Assembly: GCF_030295745.1 (NCBI RefSeq)
Contig: NZ_AP027291.1
Coordinates: forward strand, 1,674,001-1,738,000
Direction: 5' to 3'
Length of the DNA: 64,000 nucleotides
From: Mycolicibacterium sp. TUM20985
GTDB taxonomy: Bacteria; Actinomycetota; Actinomycetes; Mycobacteriales; Mycobacteriaceae
Under the pieces are notes generated by a model. That model searched no databases. It saw only the letters and a list, made by a program, of their open reading frames with translations, and was not told the DNA's origin. Made by a program: the position numbers and the translations under genes. Of the stretch, positions 48,215 to 57,035 are shown one piece after another. Each line of letters opens with the position of its first letter. Position 1 is the first letter of the stretch.

Positions 48215-48739
48215 ATGTACAGCGCAATGCCGGGTCCCATCCGTCAGATCGGTTACGTCGTCCGCGATTTCGACGCGGTGCTCGATTCCTGGATCGCGCT
48301 GGGCGTGGGACCGTGGTTCGTCGTCCGCGAGTACACCCAGCAGGCGATCTACCGTGGCGAGGCGTGCGAGGTGACCATTTCGATCGCGCTCGCCAACTCG
48401 GGGGACCTCCAGGTCGAGTTGATCCACCAGCACGGCGACACCCCGTCGATCTTCCGCGAGTTCCTCGATGGCGGGCGGGAGGGCTTCCACCAGTTGGCCT
48501 GGTGGACAGCTAATATCGACGCTTCGGTGGCGTCCGCCGAAGCCGCGGGGTGGCCGGTGGTGTGGAGTGGGGGAGACGGCACCACCACGCGCTTCGCCTA
48601 CGTCGAACCACTCCCTGGTGGCCAGGCCACCGTCTTCGAGCTCATGGAACTCACCGAGGTCACCAGTGCGATGGGCGCAATGATCCGCGACGCGGCACGG
48701 GACTGGGACGGGCGCGACCCGATCCGGATCGTCGGTTAG
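48215..48739 (+). CDS. VOC (glyoxalase-fold) family protein
   Basis: 174 residues; an in-frame ATG 12 bases later (MPGPIRQIGY) is an alternative start. The N-terminal half IRQIGYVVRDFDAVLDSWIA with VGPWFVVREY, and the second half REGFHQLAWWTANIDASVAS with AYVEPLPGGQATVFELME, are two beta-alpha-beta-beta-beta modules of the vicinal oxygen chelate fold, with metal-site residues near the expected His and Glu. It may be an isomerase, dioxygenase or lyase. It stands alone before a thiolase operon. Confidence 0.82.
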   Translation: MYSAMPGPIRQIGYVVRDFDAVLDSWIALGVGPWFVVREYTQQAIYRGEACEVTISIALANSGDLQVELIHQHGDTPSIFREFLDGGREGFHQLAWWTANIDASVASAEAAGWPVVWSGGDGTTTRFAYVEPLPGGQATVFELMELTEVTSAMGAMIRDAARDWDGRDPIRIVG

Positions 48740-48811
48740 TCGGTTCGCTCGCCGACCCGGCGATGCCACGATAACGCTGTGCATTCGCTCAGCGCTCTCG
48801 TATGCTCTCGA

Positions 48812-48828
48812 GGAGAATGCATTTTTCC
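48812..48828. promoter_or_regulatory. TGAGAAT-type palindrome before thiolase operon
   Basis: GGAGAATGCATTTTTCC. The left half differs from TGAGAAT at one position and the right half is degenerate. It ends 35 bases before the GTG of the thiolase that opens a seven-gene operon. Confidence 0.5.
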
Positions 48829-48863
48829 AGGAGACCGATGGCCACCGATCTGGCCCGCCCATA

Positions 48864-50096
48864 GTGAACGCCGACGCCTGGCTCCTCGACGCCGTGCGCA
48901 CGCCACGCGGCAGGGGACGCCTCGACGGAGGCCTGCACGACGTGCACCCGCAGCGACTGTTCGCACTGTGCCTGACCGGTCTCGCGACGCGGGTCGGCTT
49001 CGACGCGGCCGACGTCGAGGATGTCATCGCCGGGAACGGCATCCTCGCCGGAGACCACGGTGACGACATCGCCCGCCTCGGGCTACTGCTGGCGGGCTGG
49101 CCCGAGTCCGTCCCCGGGCTGACCCTCAACCGGTTCTGCGGCTCGGGTCAGCAGGCAATCACCGTCGCCGCGATGGGCGTCGCCAGCGGCCAGCAGGATC
49201 TGGTGGTCGCAGGCGGGGTGGAATCGATGTCGCGGTGGAATCTCACGGCAGGATCAGTGACCATCGACGGCGCCAATCCGGCCTTTCGGCAACTGCATCC
49301 GACGATTCCGCAGGGCATCTCGGCCGATTTGATCGCCTCGCTGGAGGGCTTCTCGCGCAGCGACGTCGACGCGTTCGCCGTCGAGAGTCAGCGCCGCGCG
49401 GTGGCAGCGATCGAGGCTGGTCGCTTCGACGAGTCCGTGCTCGCCGTGTACGACGACGATGGCGCGCTGCTCCTCGATCGTGACGAACATCCCCGCCCCG
49501 GTACGACGACGGAGGCGCTGGCGAGACTTCGACCCGCGTTCGCGGAACTCGGCGGCGCCCGCGTCGACGGGGAGGCCCGGACCTTCGACGACATCTGCGT
49601 GGACCGCTACCCGGACGTGGGGCACGTCGAGCACGTGCATCACGCCGGAAACTCCTCCGGCGTCGTCGACGGTGCGGCCGCGGCGGTCGTGGCCTCCGAC
49701 CGCTGGGTACGGGCGCACGGCGTCGTGCCGCGCGCCCGGATCCGCGCGACCGCGGCGGTCGGATCGGAGCCCGTCATCATGCTCACCGCGCCCGGCCCCG
49801 CCGCGCAGCGCTGTCTGGAGAAGGCCGGTATGGCGGTCGACGACGTCGACCTGTGGGAGATCAACGAGGCCTTCGCGGCCGTGCCGCTCAAGACGATTCG
49901 CGACCTGTCGCTCGACCAGGAACGGGTCAACGTCAACGGGGGAGCCATCGCGCTCGGGCACCCGATCGGCGCGACTGGCGCCATCCTCATCGGCACCGTG
50001 CTCGACGAGCTCGAGCGCCGAGACCTGACGGTCGGCCTAATCACGATGTGCACCGGAGGCGGCATGGGCACCGCGACCATCGTCGAGCGGGTATGA
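48864..50096 (+). CDS. thiolase (acetyl-CoA acyltransferase)
   Basis: 410 residues from a GTG. Nucleophilic Cys92 in NRFCGSGQQA, then VVAGGVESMSRWN, WEINEAFAAVP, NGGAIALGHPIGATG with catalytic His, and MCTGGGMGTA with the second Cys. A degradative 3-ketoacyl-CoA thiolase. It opens a run of plus-strand genes with overlaps or very short gaps (EchA, FadE, SDR, kinase, LLM protein, molybdopterin enzyme). The next gene overlaps by four bases. Confidence 0.92.
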   Translation: MNADAWLLDAVRTPRGRGRLDGGLHDVHPQRLFALCLTGLATRVGFDAADVEDVIAGNGILAGDHGDDIARLGLLLAGWPESVPGLTLNRFCGSGQQAITVAAMGVASGQQDLVVAGGVESMSRWNLTAGSVTIDGANPAFRQLHPTIPQGISADLIASLEGFSRSDVDAFAVESQRRAVAAIEAGRFDESVLAVYDDDGALLLDRDEHPRPGTTTEALARLRPAFAELGGARVDGEARTFDDICVDRYPDVGHVEHVHHAGNSSGVVDGAAAAVVASDRWVRAHGVVPRARIRATAAVGSEPVIMLTAPGPAAQRCLEKAGMAVDDVDLWEINEAFAAVPLKTIRDLSLDQERVNVNGGAIALGHPIGATGAILIGTVLDELERRDLTVGLITMCTGGGMGTATIVERV

Positions 50097-50893
50097 GCGT
50101 GCCCACCACGCTGGACCTCGACACCTCGCACGACGGCATCGCAGTGCTGCGTCTCAACCGGCCCGACCGGCTCAACGCCATCAACGAGGTCATGCGGGAC
50201 GAACTCCTGCAGACCTTCACGGCCCTCGGGGCCGATCATGCAGTGCGTGCGGTCGTGCTGACCGGAGCGGGTCGCGGATTCTGTGCCGGCCTCGACGTGC
50301 GCGACTTCGGGCCGGCCATGCTCTCCGCGGACGCCCCCGCCATCGACCGACTGCGCTTCCAGGAGGCCATGACCGCGCTGCCCACGGCGATCCGTGCGCT
50401 CCCGCAGCCGGTGGTCGCCGCCGTGAACGGTCCGTGCGTCGGCGCCGGATTGGCGCTATGCCTCTCGGCGGACATCCGAATCTGCTCTGCCACGGCATCG
50501 TTCGGCAACGCGGCGATACTGCTCGGGCTGTCGGGCGGCGAGATGGGCACCAGTTATCACCTACCTCGCATCGTCGGCACAAGCGTCGCGGCCGACTGGA
50601 TGCTCACCGGCCGTACGGTCTCCGCCGAGGAAGCCGACCGGCGAGGGCTGGTGAGCGAACTCGTCGAGCCCGAGGGTTTGCTCGACCGGGCACTCGAATT
50701 GGCCGCGCTCATCGCCGGGCTCGCTCCGCTCGGCGCGCAGCTGACCAAGCGAGCGCTGCAGGCGAACACCGACGCGTCGCTCGACGCCGCGCTGGAACTC
50801 GAGAACCGCAACCAGGTGCTTACCCACGCCACCGACGAGGCCGCGGCCCGTCGCCAGGCGTGGTCGACGCGCGGGACCGACCGAAGGGACTGA
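50093..50893 (+). CDS. enoyl-CoA hydratase/isomerase family protein
   Basis: 266 residues from the ATG in an ATGA overlap with the thiolase. LRLNRPDRLNAINEVMRDEL, VLTGAGRGFCAGLDVRDFG (oxyanion hole), CVGAGLALCLSADIRICS and ILLGLSGGEMGTSYHLPRIV give a clear crotonase. Expected to hydrate the 2-enoyl-CoA made by the acyl-CoA dehydrogenase encoded just downstream. Confidence 0.92.
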   Translation: MSVPTTLDLDTSHDGIAVLRLNRPDRLNAINEVMRDELLQTFTALGADHAVRAVVLTGAGRGFCAGLDVRDFGPAMLSADAPAIDRLRFQEAMTALPTAIRALPQPVVAAVNGPCVGAGLALCLSADIRICSATASFGNAAILLGLSGGEMGTSYHLPRIVGTSVAADWMLTGRTVSAEEADRRGLVSELVEPEGLLDRALELAALIAGLAPLGAQLTKRALQANTDASLDAALELENRNQVLTHATDEAAARRQAWSTRGTDRRD

Positions 50894-50896
50894 TTC

Positions 50897-52213
50897 ATGT
50901 CGTGGGACTTCAGCACCGACCCCGAGTGGGCCGAACAACTGACCTGGGTCGAGGACTTCGTGCGCAACGAGTGCGAACCGATCGACTACGTCGTCAAGGA
51001 ATCCCACGATCTCAACGATCCCGTGCGCCAAGCGCTGATTCCGCCACTGCAACAGATCGTCAAGAAGCGCGGGCTGTGGGCCACGCACCTCGGTCCGCAT
51101 CTCGGAGGTCCCGGCTACGGGCAGATGAAACTGGCGCTGCTCAACGAAGTGCTTGGCCGATCCGAGTGTGCCCCGATCGTCTTCGGTTCGCAGGCGCCGG
51201 ATTCGGGGAACAGCGAGATCCTTGCCCACTACGGCACCCCGGAACTCAAGGCACGCTATCTCGAGCCGCTGCTCGACAACCGCATCGTGTCGTGCTTCTC
51301 GATGACCGAGCCGCAGGGTGGCGCCGACCCCAAGGTGTTCACGACCACTGCCGTCGCGGACGACGAGCACTGGGTGATCAACGGTGAGAAGTGGTATTCG
51401 TCGTTCGCGTCGATGGCGTCCTTCATCATCGTCATGGCCATGACTGACCCCGAAGCGCCTCCCTATCAACGTTATTCGATGTTCGTGGTCCCCGGTGACA
51501 CGCCAGGCATCAACGTCCTTCGCGACGTGGGGCTGGGCTACGAACCGCTCGGCGGTGGTGGCCGCGAGGGATACGTCCGCTACGAGAACGTACGGGTTCC
51601 CGACGACCACATGCTCGGTCCGCGTGGCGGCGCCTTCGTCGTCGCACAGACCCGACTCGGCGGCGGCCGGATCCACCACGCGATGCGCACCGTCGGCCTG
51701 GTGCGGCGGATCTACGACATGATCTGCGAGCGCGCGGTGTCGCGCTATACCCAGGGCGAGGTGTTGGCCAACAAGCAGATGGTGCAGGAGATGATCGCCG
51801 ACTCTTGGATGGAGATCGAGGCGTTTCGCCTCCTGACCCTTCAAACCGCTTGGAAGATCGACAAGTTCAACGACTACCAGGCGGTCCGCAGCGACATCTC
51901 GGCGGTGAAGGCGATGATGCAGAAGGTGCTACACGACGTGTCGGCACGCGCGCTGCAGATCCACGGATCGCTGGGGACCTCGCACGAGATGCCCTTCGTC
52001 CAGTACCTGACGGAGTCGTTCGTGCTCGGTTTGGCGGACGGTCCCACCGAGGTGCACAAGGTGACGCTGGCCCGCCAGCTGCTCAAGGACGTGAAGCCCG
52101 CGCCGGACATGTTCCCGTCCGAACACCTCCTGCGGCTGCAGGAGGCCGCCGAGGAGAAGTTCGCCGACCGGCTCGCGGGCATCCCGCGGCGCGACGAGGC
52201 GAGGCTGGCGTGA
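50897..52213 (+). CDS. acyl-CoA dehydrogenase
   Basis: 438 residues; paralogue of the ACAD at 5.5-6.8 kb (both have RGLWATHLGP, LALLNEVLGRS/EILGRS, SMTEPQGGADP, RLGGGRIHHAMRT, KIDKFNDY/EIDKFNDY). The FAD and substrate segments SMTEPQGGADPKVFTT and LGLADGPTEVHKVTLARQLL are intact. It is followed by an SDR and then an APH-like kinase, the same kinase/ACAD association as its paralogue, pointing to handling of a 4-hydroxyacyl-CoA. The SDR start overlaps its stop by four bases. Confidence 0.92.
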   Translation: MSWDFSTDPEWAEQLTWVEDFVRNECEPIDYVVKESHDLNDPVRQALIPPLQQIVKKRGLWATHLGPHLGGPGYGQMKLALLNEVLGRSECAPIVFGSQAPDSGNSEILAHYGTPELKARYLEPLLDNRIVSCFSMTEPQGGADPKVFTTTAVADDEHWVINGEKWYSSFASMASFIIVMAMTDPEAPPYQRYSMFVVPGDTPGINVLRDVGLGYEPLGGGGREGYVRYENVRVPDDHMLGPRGGAFVVAQTRLGGGRIHHAMRTVGLVRRIYDMICERAVSRYTQGEVLANKQMVQEMIADSWMEIEAFRLLTLQTAWKIDKFNDYQAVRSDISAVKAMMQKVLHDVSARALQIHGSLGTSHEMPFVQYLTESFVLGLADGPTEVHKVTLARQLLKDVKPAPDMFPSEHLLRLQEAAEEKFADRLAGIPRRDEARLA

Positions 52214-52998
52214 GCGGGTCCTGTGAGGGCAAGGTCGCCCTCGTCACCGGCGCCAGTCGCGGTCTCGGAAGGGCCATCGCGCTGCGGTTCGCCGCCGAGG
52301 GCGCTACGGTCGCGATCACCGCACGCACGATGGATCCCGACCCGAAGTACGTTGGCTCGCTTGGGGAGACGCGCGACGAGATCATCGCGGCCGGAGGCAC
52401 CGCGGTGGCGGTACGGGCCGATCTCTCGGACTCCGCGGACCGTGAGCGCATGTTCGCCGACGTCGTGCAGCGCGTCGGCGCACCAGACATCCTGGTCAAC
52501 AACGCCGCGGTGACCTTTCTGCGACCGCTGGCGGGCTTCCCGGAGAAGCGGGCCAGGCTGATGGTCGAGATGCACGTGATCGCGCCACTGCACCTGGCGC
52601 AGCTCGCCCTTCCCGGCATGCGGGAGCGCGGCCGGGGCTGGATCCTGAACCTCACCTCGGTGGGCGGTGACCTCCCGCCGGGCCCACCGTTCGACGACTT
52701 CGATCGCCACGCGGGTTTCGGCATGTACGGCACGGTGAAGGCAGCCATGAACCGGATGACAAAGAGCCTCGCCGCCGAACTATCCGACGACGGCATCGCC
52801 GTCAACGCCGCCGCGCCGTCGAAACCCGTTGCCACGCCGGGAGCCGGCTCACTCGACCTCGCCAAGACCGACACCGAGGACATCGGCCTCATCGTCGAGA
52901 CGGTGTTTCTGCTCTGCACGGGCGATCCCAGAATCGAGACCGGCCGCATTGCCCACACGAGTGACTACCTGCGGGAGACCGATGGCCGCACCGAGTGA
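52210..52998 (+). CDS. SDR family oxidoreductase
   Basis: 262 residues from a GTG in a GTGA overlap with the ACAD; the frame is open upstream inside it. LVTGASRGLGRAIALRFAAE is the nucleotide site and NNAAVTF follows. The usual S-x-Y-x-x-x-K appears as LTSVGGD with MYGTVKAAMNRMTK, so Tyr and Lys are kept. Gene order ACAD, SDR, kinase recalls the levulinate operon of Pseudomonas (LvaC, LvaD, LvaA). It would reduce or oxidise a 3- or 4-oxo/hydroxy acyl chain; that is inference. Confidence 0.9.
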   Translation: MSGSCEGKVALVTGASRGLGRAIALRFAAEGATVAITARTMDPDPKYVGSLGETRDEIIAAGGTAVAVRADLSDSADRERMFADVVQRVGAPDILVNNAAVTFLRPLAGFPEKRARLMVEMHVIAPLHLAQLALPGMRERGRGWILNLTSVGGDLPPGPPFDDFDRHAGFGMYGTVKAAMNRMTKSLAAELSDDGIAVNAAAPSKPVATPGAGSLDLAKTDTEDIGLIVETVFLLCTGDPRIETGRIAHTSDYLRETDGRTE

Positions 52999-53980
52999 AC
53001 TCGACGGCGCGCGTGTGCTGTTGGCGGCTCGCGGAGTCACGGACCTGCGGCCGTTGTGCGGTGGTGCCTCCAGCCTGACCTTCGTCGGCGCGCTCGGCGA
53101 GCAGCGGGTGGTCGTCAAGATGGCGCCGCCGGGAGTACCTCCGACACTGCACCGCGACGTGCTGCGCCAAGCCCGCATCATCCGCGCACTGGCTCCCACC
53201 TCGGTGCCCGTGCCCGAAGTGCTCTGGGAGGATCGCGGCGAACCACCCGACGTGCCGCCACTGTTCGTGATGTCGTTCCTCGACGGCACCTCACTCGAGC
53301 CGCTGTTCGATGACGACCGAGCCGGGTGCGACGACACCACGATGGCCGAGCGGATGCACGACGCGGCGCGAGTGATGGCGGCCCTGCACCGTCTCGACGT
53401 GACCGAGATCGGTCTCGGCGCTGAACCCGTCGTCGGATCGGAGGCCGAGATCGACCGATGGTGCCGGGCACTGGCGACGGTCGAGCCCACGCTGGCCCCG
53501 GGGTGGCAGGAGGCCGCGGAGGCCTTGCGCGCCACGCTGCCCATCCCACTGCCCGCCGCACTGGTGCACGGCGACTTCCGGCTCGGAAATCTGCTGGCGC
53601 AACGTGATCACGTCACCGCCGTCATCGACTGGGAGATCTGGTCCGTCGGGGATCCCCGGGTGGACGCCGGCTGGTTCCTCGCCAACGCCGATCCGCGAAC
53701 CTACGGGCGGGCTACGCCGTTCCTCGGGGCGACCCCCTCGCCTGCCGAGCTGGCGGCGGGGTATGCCCGCGCGCTCGGCCGCGACGTACCCGACCTCGGC
53801 TGGTTCGTGGCGTTGGCCTGTTTCAAGTCAGCGGCGACCTGGTCACTCATCGTCAAGCACAACCGTCGCAGGAGCAGCCCGGACCCGGGTTTGGAGGCGC
53901 TGGCCTCGGCGGTGCCGCACCTCGTCGAGCGAGCTACCGAAACGCTTTCCGCCAACGAAGGATTCGAGGTGGTTCGATGA
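52982..53980 (+). CDS. APH-family phosphotransferase (ACAD-associated)
   Basis: 332 residues from the ATG overlapping the SDR gene by 17 bases. Kinase landmarks: GGASSLTFVG (27-36, nucleotide loop), Lys46 in RVVVKMAPPG, catalytic HGDFRLGNLL with HGD at 196-198, and VIDWEIWSVGDPRVD with metal-binding Asp216. As with the kinase at 4.5-5.5 kb, the neighbour is an acyl-CoA dehydrogenase, so the likely substrate is a hydroxyacyl-CoA rather than an aminoglycoside. Confidence 0.86.
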   Translation: MAAPSELDGARVLLAARGVTDLRPLCGGASSLTFVGALGEQRVVVKMAPPGVPPTLHRDVLRQARIIRALAPTSVPVPEVLWEDRGEPPDVPPLFVMSFLDGTSLEPLFDDDRAGCDDTTMAERMHDAARVMAALHRLDVTEIGLGAEPVVGSEAEIDRWCRALATVEPTLAPGWQEAAEALRATLPIPLPAALVHGDFRLGNLLAQRDHVTAVIDWEIWSVGDPRVDAGWFLANADPRTYGRATPFLGATPSPAELAAGYARALGRDVPDLGWFVALACFKSAATWSLIVKHNRRRSSPDPGLEALASAVPHLVERATETLSANEGFEVVR

Positions 53981-54843
53981 TGACCGAGTGGTTCCTGTAC
54001 ATGTCGCAATACCGGCTGGGCATCCCCGACTTCGTCGCGCGGGCGCAGGCCGCCGAAGCGAGTGGCTTCGACGGGGTGGCGTTCTTCGATCACCTCGAGA
54101 CGCCCGGCGCGAGCCAGTTCGCGGTGTGGGAGGCGATGGGCATCGCCACGTGGGTGGCCGCGAAGACCACGACGCTACGGGTGGGGCACCTCGTTCTGTG
54201 CGACGCATATCGTCACCCCGCCGTACTCGCCAAGCAGGCCGTCACCCTTGCCGAGGCATCCGAGGGCAGGTTCGAGCTCGGTCTCGGCTCGGGCTCCATG
54301 CCCGAGGAACTCGCGAAGTTCGATCTTGCGGCTGGCGACGGACTCGAACGCATCCGCCGACTCGACCGCGACCTCACCGCGATCCGCGAGTACTGGGGGA
54401 GTGGGGAGGCGGGCGACCGCGCGCAGGCACCCACGCCGACGCAGCCGATTCCGATCGTCATCGGCGGCACCGGACCGCGGATGCTCGAGGTCGTGCGCAA
54501 GCATGCAGACTGGTGGAACCTGCCTGCCGACCGGGTCGATCGCCTTTCCGAGCTGGCGGGTTCGGTCGGTACCGCACGGGTGTCTGTGCAGCAGATGGTC
54601 GGTTTCGCCGGACACGGCACCGACCCGCAGGCCGTGGACGAGGCGAGCCGTCGGCGCTGGGGGCACCTGGGGCCAGGTTTGGTGTGCGGCGACGCCGAAT
54701 CACTGAGCGCTCACTTCGCGAGACTGAAATCAGAGGGTGCACAACGGTTCTACGTGTGGTTTGCCGACGGTGCCACCGTGGAGACGATCGAGGGATTCGG
54801 TACCACCGTCATCGGTACGAGAGGGTCGGCATGCCGCACGTGA
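53977..54843 (+). CDS. LLM class flavin-dependent oxidoreductase
   Basis: 288 residues, luciferase-like TIM barrel: ARAQAAEASGFDGVAFFDHL, VGHLVLCDAYRHPAVLAKQA, GRFELGLGSGSMPEE and IPIVIGGTGPRMLEVVRKHA. These proteins use FMN or F420; mycobacteria have many F420 types, but the cofactor cannot be settled here. It overlaps the kinase by four bases and the molybdopterin enzyme by 13. It may act as a monooxygenase or an F420-dependent dehydrogenase or reductase on the pathway intermediate. Confidence 0.87.
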   Translation: MMTEWFLYMSQYRLGIPDFVARAQAAEASGFDGVAFFDHLETPGASQFAVWEAMGIATWVAAKTTTLRVGHLVLCDAYRHPAVLAKQAVTLAEASEGRFELGLGSGSMPEELAKFDLAAGDGLERIRRLDRDLTAIREYWGSGEAGDRAQAPTPTQPIPIVIGGTGPRMLEVVRKHADWWNLPADRVDRLSELAGSVGTARVSVQQMVGFAGHGTDPQAVDEASRRRWGHLGPGLVCGDAESLSAHFARLKSEGAQRFYVWFADGATVETIEGFGTTVIGTRGSACRT

Positions 54844-57035
54844 CGACGAGTCCGGGGATCTGCCGCATCTGCTCGGCCCACTGCGGAGTGCTCGCCACCG
54901 TCACCGATGGCACGCTGACAAAGGTGACCGGCGATCCGGACAACCCGATGTTCAAGGGATACACGTGCGCCAAGGGACGGGCGCTGCCGGAGATCCACAA
55001 CAACCCAGCCCGCCTGCTGCGCAGCCAGAAGCGACGGCCCGACGGCACGTACGAGGCCATCGGTGCCGAGCGCGCCATGGACGAGATCGCCGCCACGTTG
55101 CAGGACCTCATCGACGTTCACGGCCCTAGATCGGTGGCGCTCTACCTGGGCACGAACGGCCTGCCGTATCCGGCGTCGGCGTTGATGGCGAACGCGTTCA
55201 TCAGGGCGATCGATTCGCCGATGTTCTTCACCGCCAACACGATCGACCAACCCGGTAAGCAGATCGCCCTCGCCGCACACGGTCACTGGCTCGGTGGCGA
55301 CGTCGACTTCCACGAGGCCGACAGCTGGATGCTAATCGGCACCAACCCGCTGGTGTCCAAGGCGATCGGAATTCCTGGCCAGAATCCCGCGCAGGGATTG
55401 AAGGCCGCCCTGGCCCGCGGCATGAAGCTGATCGTCATCGACCCCCGCCGATCGCAGACGGCGGCGCGGGCAGCGATCCATCTGCAGCCCAGACCCGGCG
55501 AGGACGTGTCGATCGTTGCGGGGATCATCAATCTGATCATTCGAGAAGGACTGTGCGACAACGACTTCCTCAATCAAAATGTCGCCGGGTTCGACCATCT
55601 GGCCCAAGCCGTGGCGGGCTTCACGATTCCCTATGTCGCCGAACGAGCCGACGTTCCCGAGCAGCAGCTGATCGATGCTGCGCGCCTCTTCGCGACGTTT
55701 GGGGACCGGCCTGGAATGGTCAATGCGGGCACGGGCGCCAACTTCGCGATGCACGGCAACCTGCTCGAGTACCTCTGCCTGTGCCTGGTCACCATCTGCG
55801 GTCGTTGGCAACGGGCGGGCAGTCGGGTCACCCGACCGAACACGTTGATGCCTGCCTTCACCGCCAAGGCGCAGGCCCATCCACCGTATGAGGGCTGGGG
55901 TTACGGGGAACGGCTCCGCGTGCGCGGACTGACCGACGCGGTGTGCGGCATGCCGACGGCGGCGCTGGCCGACGAGATCCTCCTCGAGGGTGACGGCCAG
56001 GTGAAGGCATTGATCTGCATCGGCGGCAACCCCATGGCCGCGTGGCCCGATCAGCGCAAGACGCAGCGAGCACTCGAGAGCCTCGAGATGCTCGTCACCC
56101 TCGACACCGAGATGTCGCTGACCTCGCGCTTGGCCGACTACGTCATCGCCCCGCGGATGCAGATGGAAACCCCGGCCATGACTCAGGGCAGCGAGTTGAT
56201 CAAGTACTACACCAGCGGCACCGGCATCCCCGCCGCCTACGCGCAGTACGCACCGCGATTGGTGGACCCGCCCGCGGGTTCCGATCTGACCGAGGAGTGG
56301 CAGTTCTTCCTCGGTCTCGCCAAGCGGATGCAGCTCGAGCTGTGGTTCGTGAACTTCTTCGGCGGCGGCGGCGGACGTTTCATGGAGTCGCCGCCCGTCG
56401 TGGTGAACCTCAATGGCGATACCGAGATGACGACCGAGGAACTGTTCGCCCAGATGTGCTCCACCTCGCGCATCCCGCTTCAGGAGGTCGCCAGCCATCC
56501 GCACGGCAAGATCTTCGACGTCGACGCCGTGGTCCAACCGCGCGATGCCGACTGCGTCGCCAAGCTCGACGTCGGAAACACCTACCTGCTCGGCGAATTG
56601 GAGGACGTGCAGGCCGAGGACTTCCGCTCGGCGCGCAGTGATACGGACTTTCCGTTCCGGCTGATTCCCCGCCGGGCGGGCAACTTCATGAACTCGTCGG
56701 GAACCAATCTGCCCGCGCTGAACCGGGGGAAGCCCTACAACCCGGCGTACATGCATCCCGATGCGATCGCCGAGCTGGGGTTGCGAACCGGGGCATTGGT
56801 GACCATCACCTCGCCGCACGATCACATTCCGAGCGTGCTCGAAGCCGATGACACCCTTCGTCTCGACGTCGTCGCCATGCACCATGCCTTCGGCGGACTG
56901 CCGGCCGAGGACCACGAGGTGATGGACCGCGGAAGCAACGTCGGTCGTCTGGTCCCCACCGACGTCGACTTCGACCCCATCACCGGTATGCCGCGGCAGG
57001 GCAACGTCCCGGTGCGTGTGAGCGCCGCCGGCTAG
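54831..57035 (+). CDS. molybdopterin oxidoreductase (bis-MGD, [4Fe-4S])
   Basis: 734 residues from an ATG inside the end of the LLM gene; the frame is open far upstream but only as a shadow. The N-terminal [4Fe-4S] motif is Cys11, Cys14, Cys18 and Cys46 (CRICSAHC...GYTCAKGR). The bis-MGD domains follow (SWMLIGTNPLVSK, LIVIDPRRSQTA, ICIGGNPMAAWPD, and a C-terminal beta barrel). It belongs to the DMSO reductase/formate dehydrogenase superfamily; substrate and metal-ligating residue are not evident. No membrane or twin-arginine signal is seen, so it is cytoplasmic. It ends the operon and overlaps a convergent gene by four bases. Confidence 0.9.
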   Translation: MPHVTTSPGICRICSAHCGVLATVTDGTLTKVTGDPDNPMFKGYTCAKGRALPEIHNNPARLLRSQKRRPDGTYEAIGAERAMDEIAATLQDLIDVHGPRSVALYLGTNGLPYPASALMANAFIRAIDSPMFFTANTIDQPGKQIALAAHGHWLGGDVDFHEADSWMLIGTNPLVSKAIGIPGQNPAQGLKAALARGMKLIVIDPRRSQTAARAAIHLQPRPGEDVSIVAGIINLIIREGLCDNDFLNQNVAGFDHLAQAVAGFTIPYVAERADVPEQQLIDAARLFATFGDRPGMVNAGTGANFAMHGNLLEYLCLCLVTICGRWQRAGSRVTRPNTLMPAFTAKAQAHPPYEGWGYGERLRVRGLTDAVCGMPTAALADEILLEGDGQVKALICIGGNPMAAWPDQRKTQRALESLEMLVTLDTEMSLTSRLADYVIAPRMQMETPAMTQGSELIKYYTSGTGIPAAYAQYAPRLVDPPAGSDLTEEWQFFLGLAKRMQLELWFVNFFGGGGGRFMESPPVVVNLNGDTEMTTEELFAQMCSTSRIPLQEVASHPHGKIFDVDAVVQPRDADCVAKLDVGNTYLLGELEDVQAEDFRSARSDTDFPFRLIPRRAGNFMNSSGTNLPALNRGKPYNPAYMHPDAIAELGLRTGALVTITSPHDHIPSVLEADDTLRLDVVAMHHAFGGLPAEDHEVMDRGSNVGRLVPTDVDFDPITGMPRQGNVPVRVSAAG

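Noticed and set aside
53604..57035. 1143-residue start for the molybdopterin enzyme
   Set aside because: The first 409 codons are out-of-frame readings of the kinase and LLM genes; the [4Fe-4S] motif begins 11 residues after the ATG at 54831.
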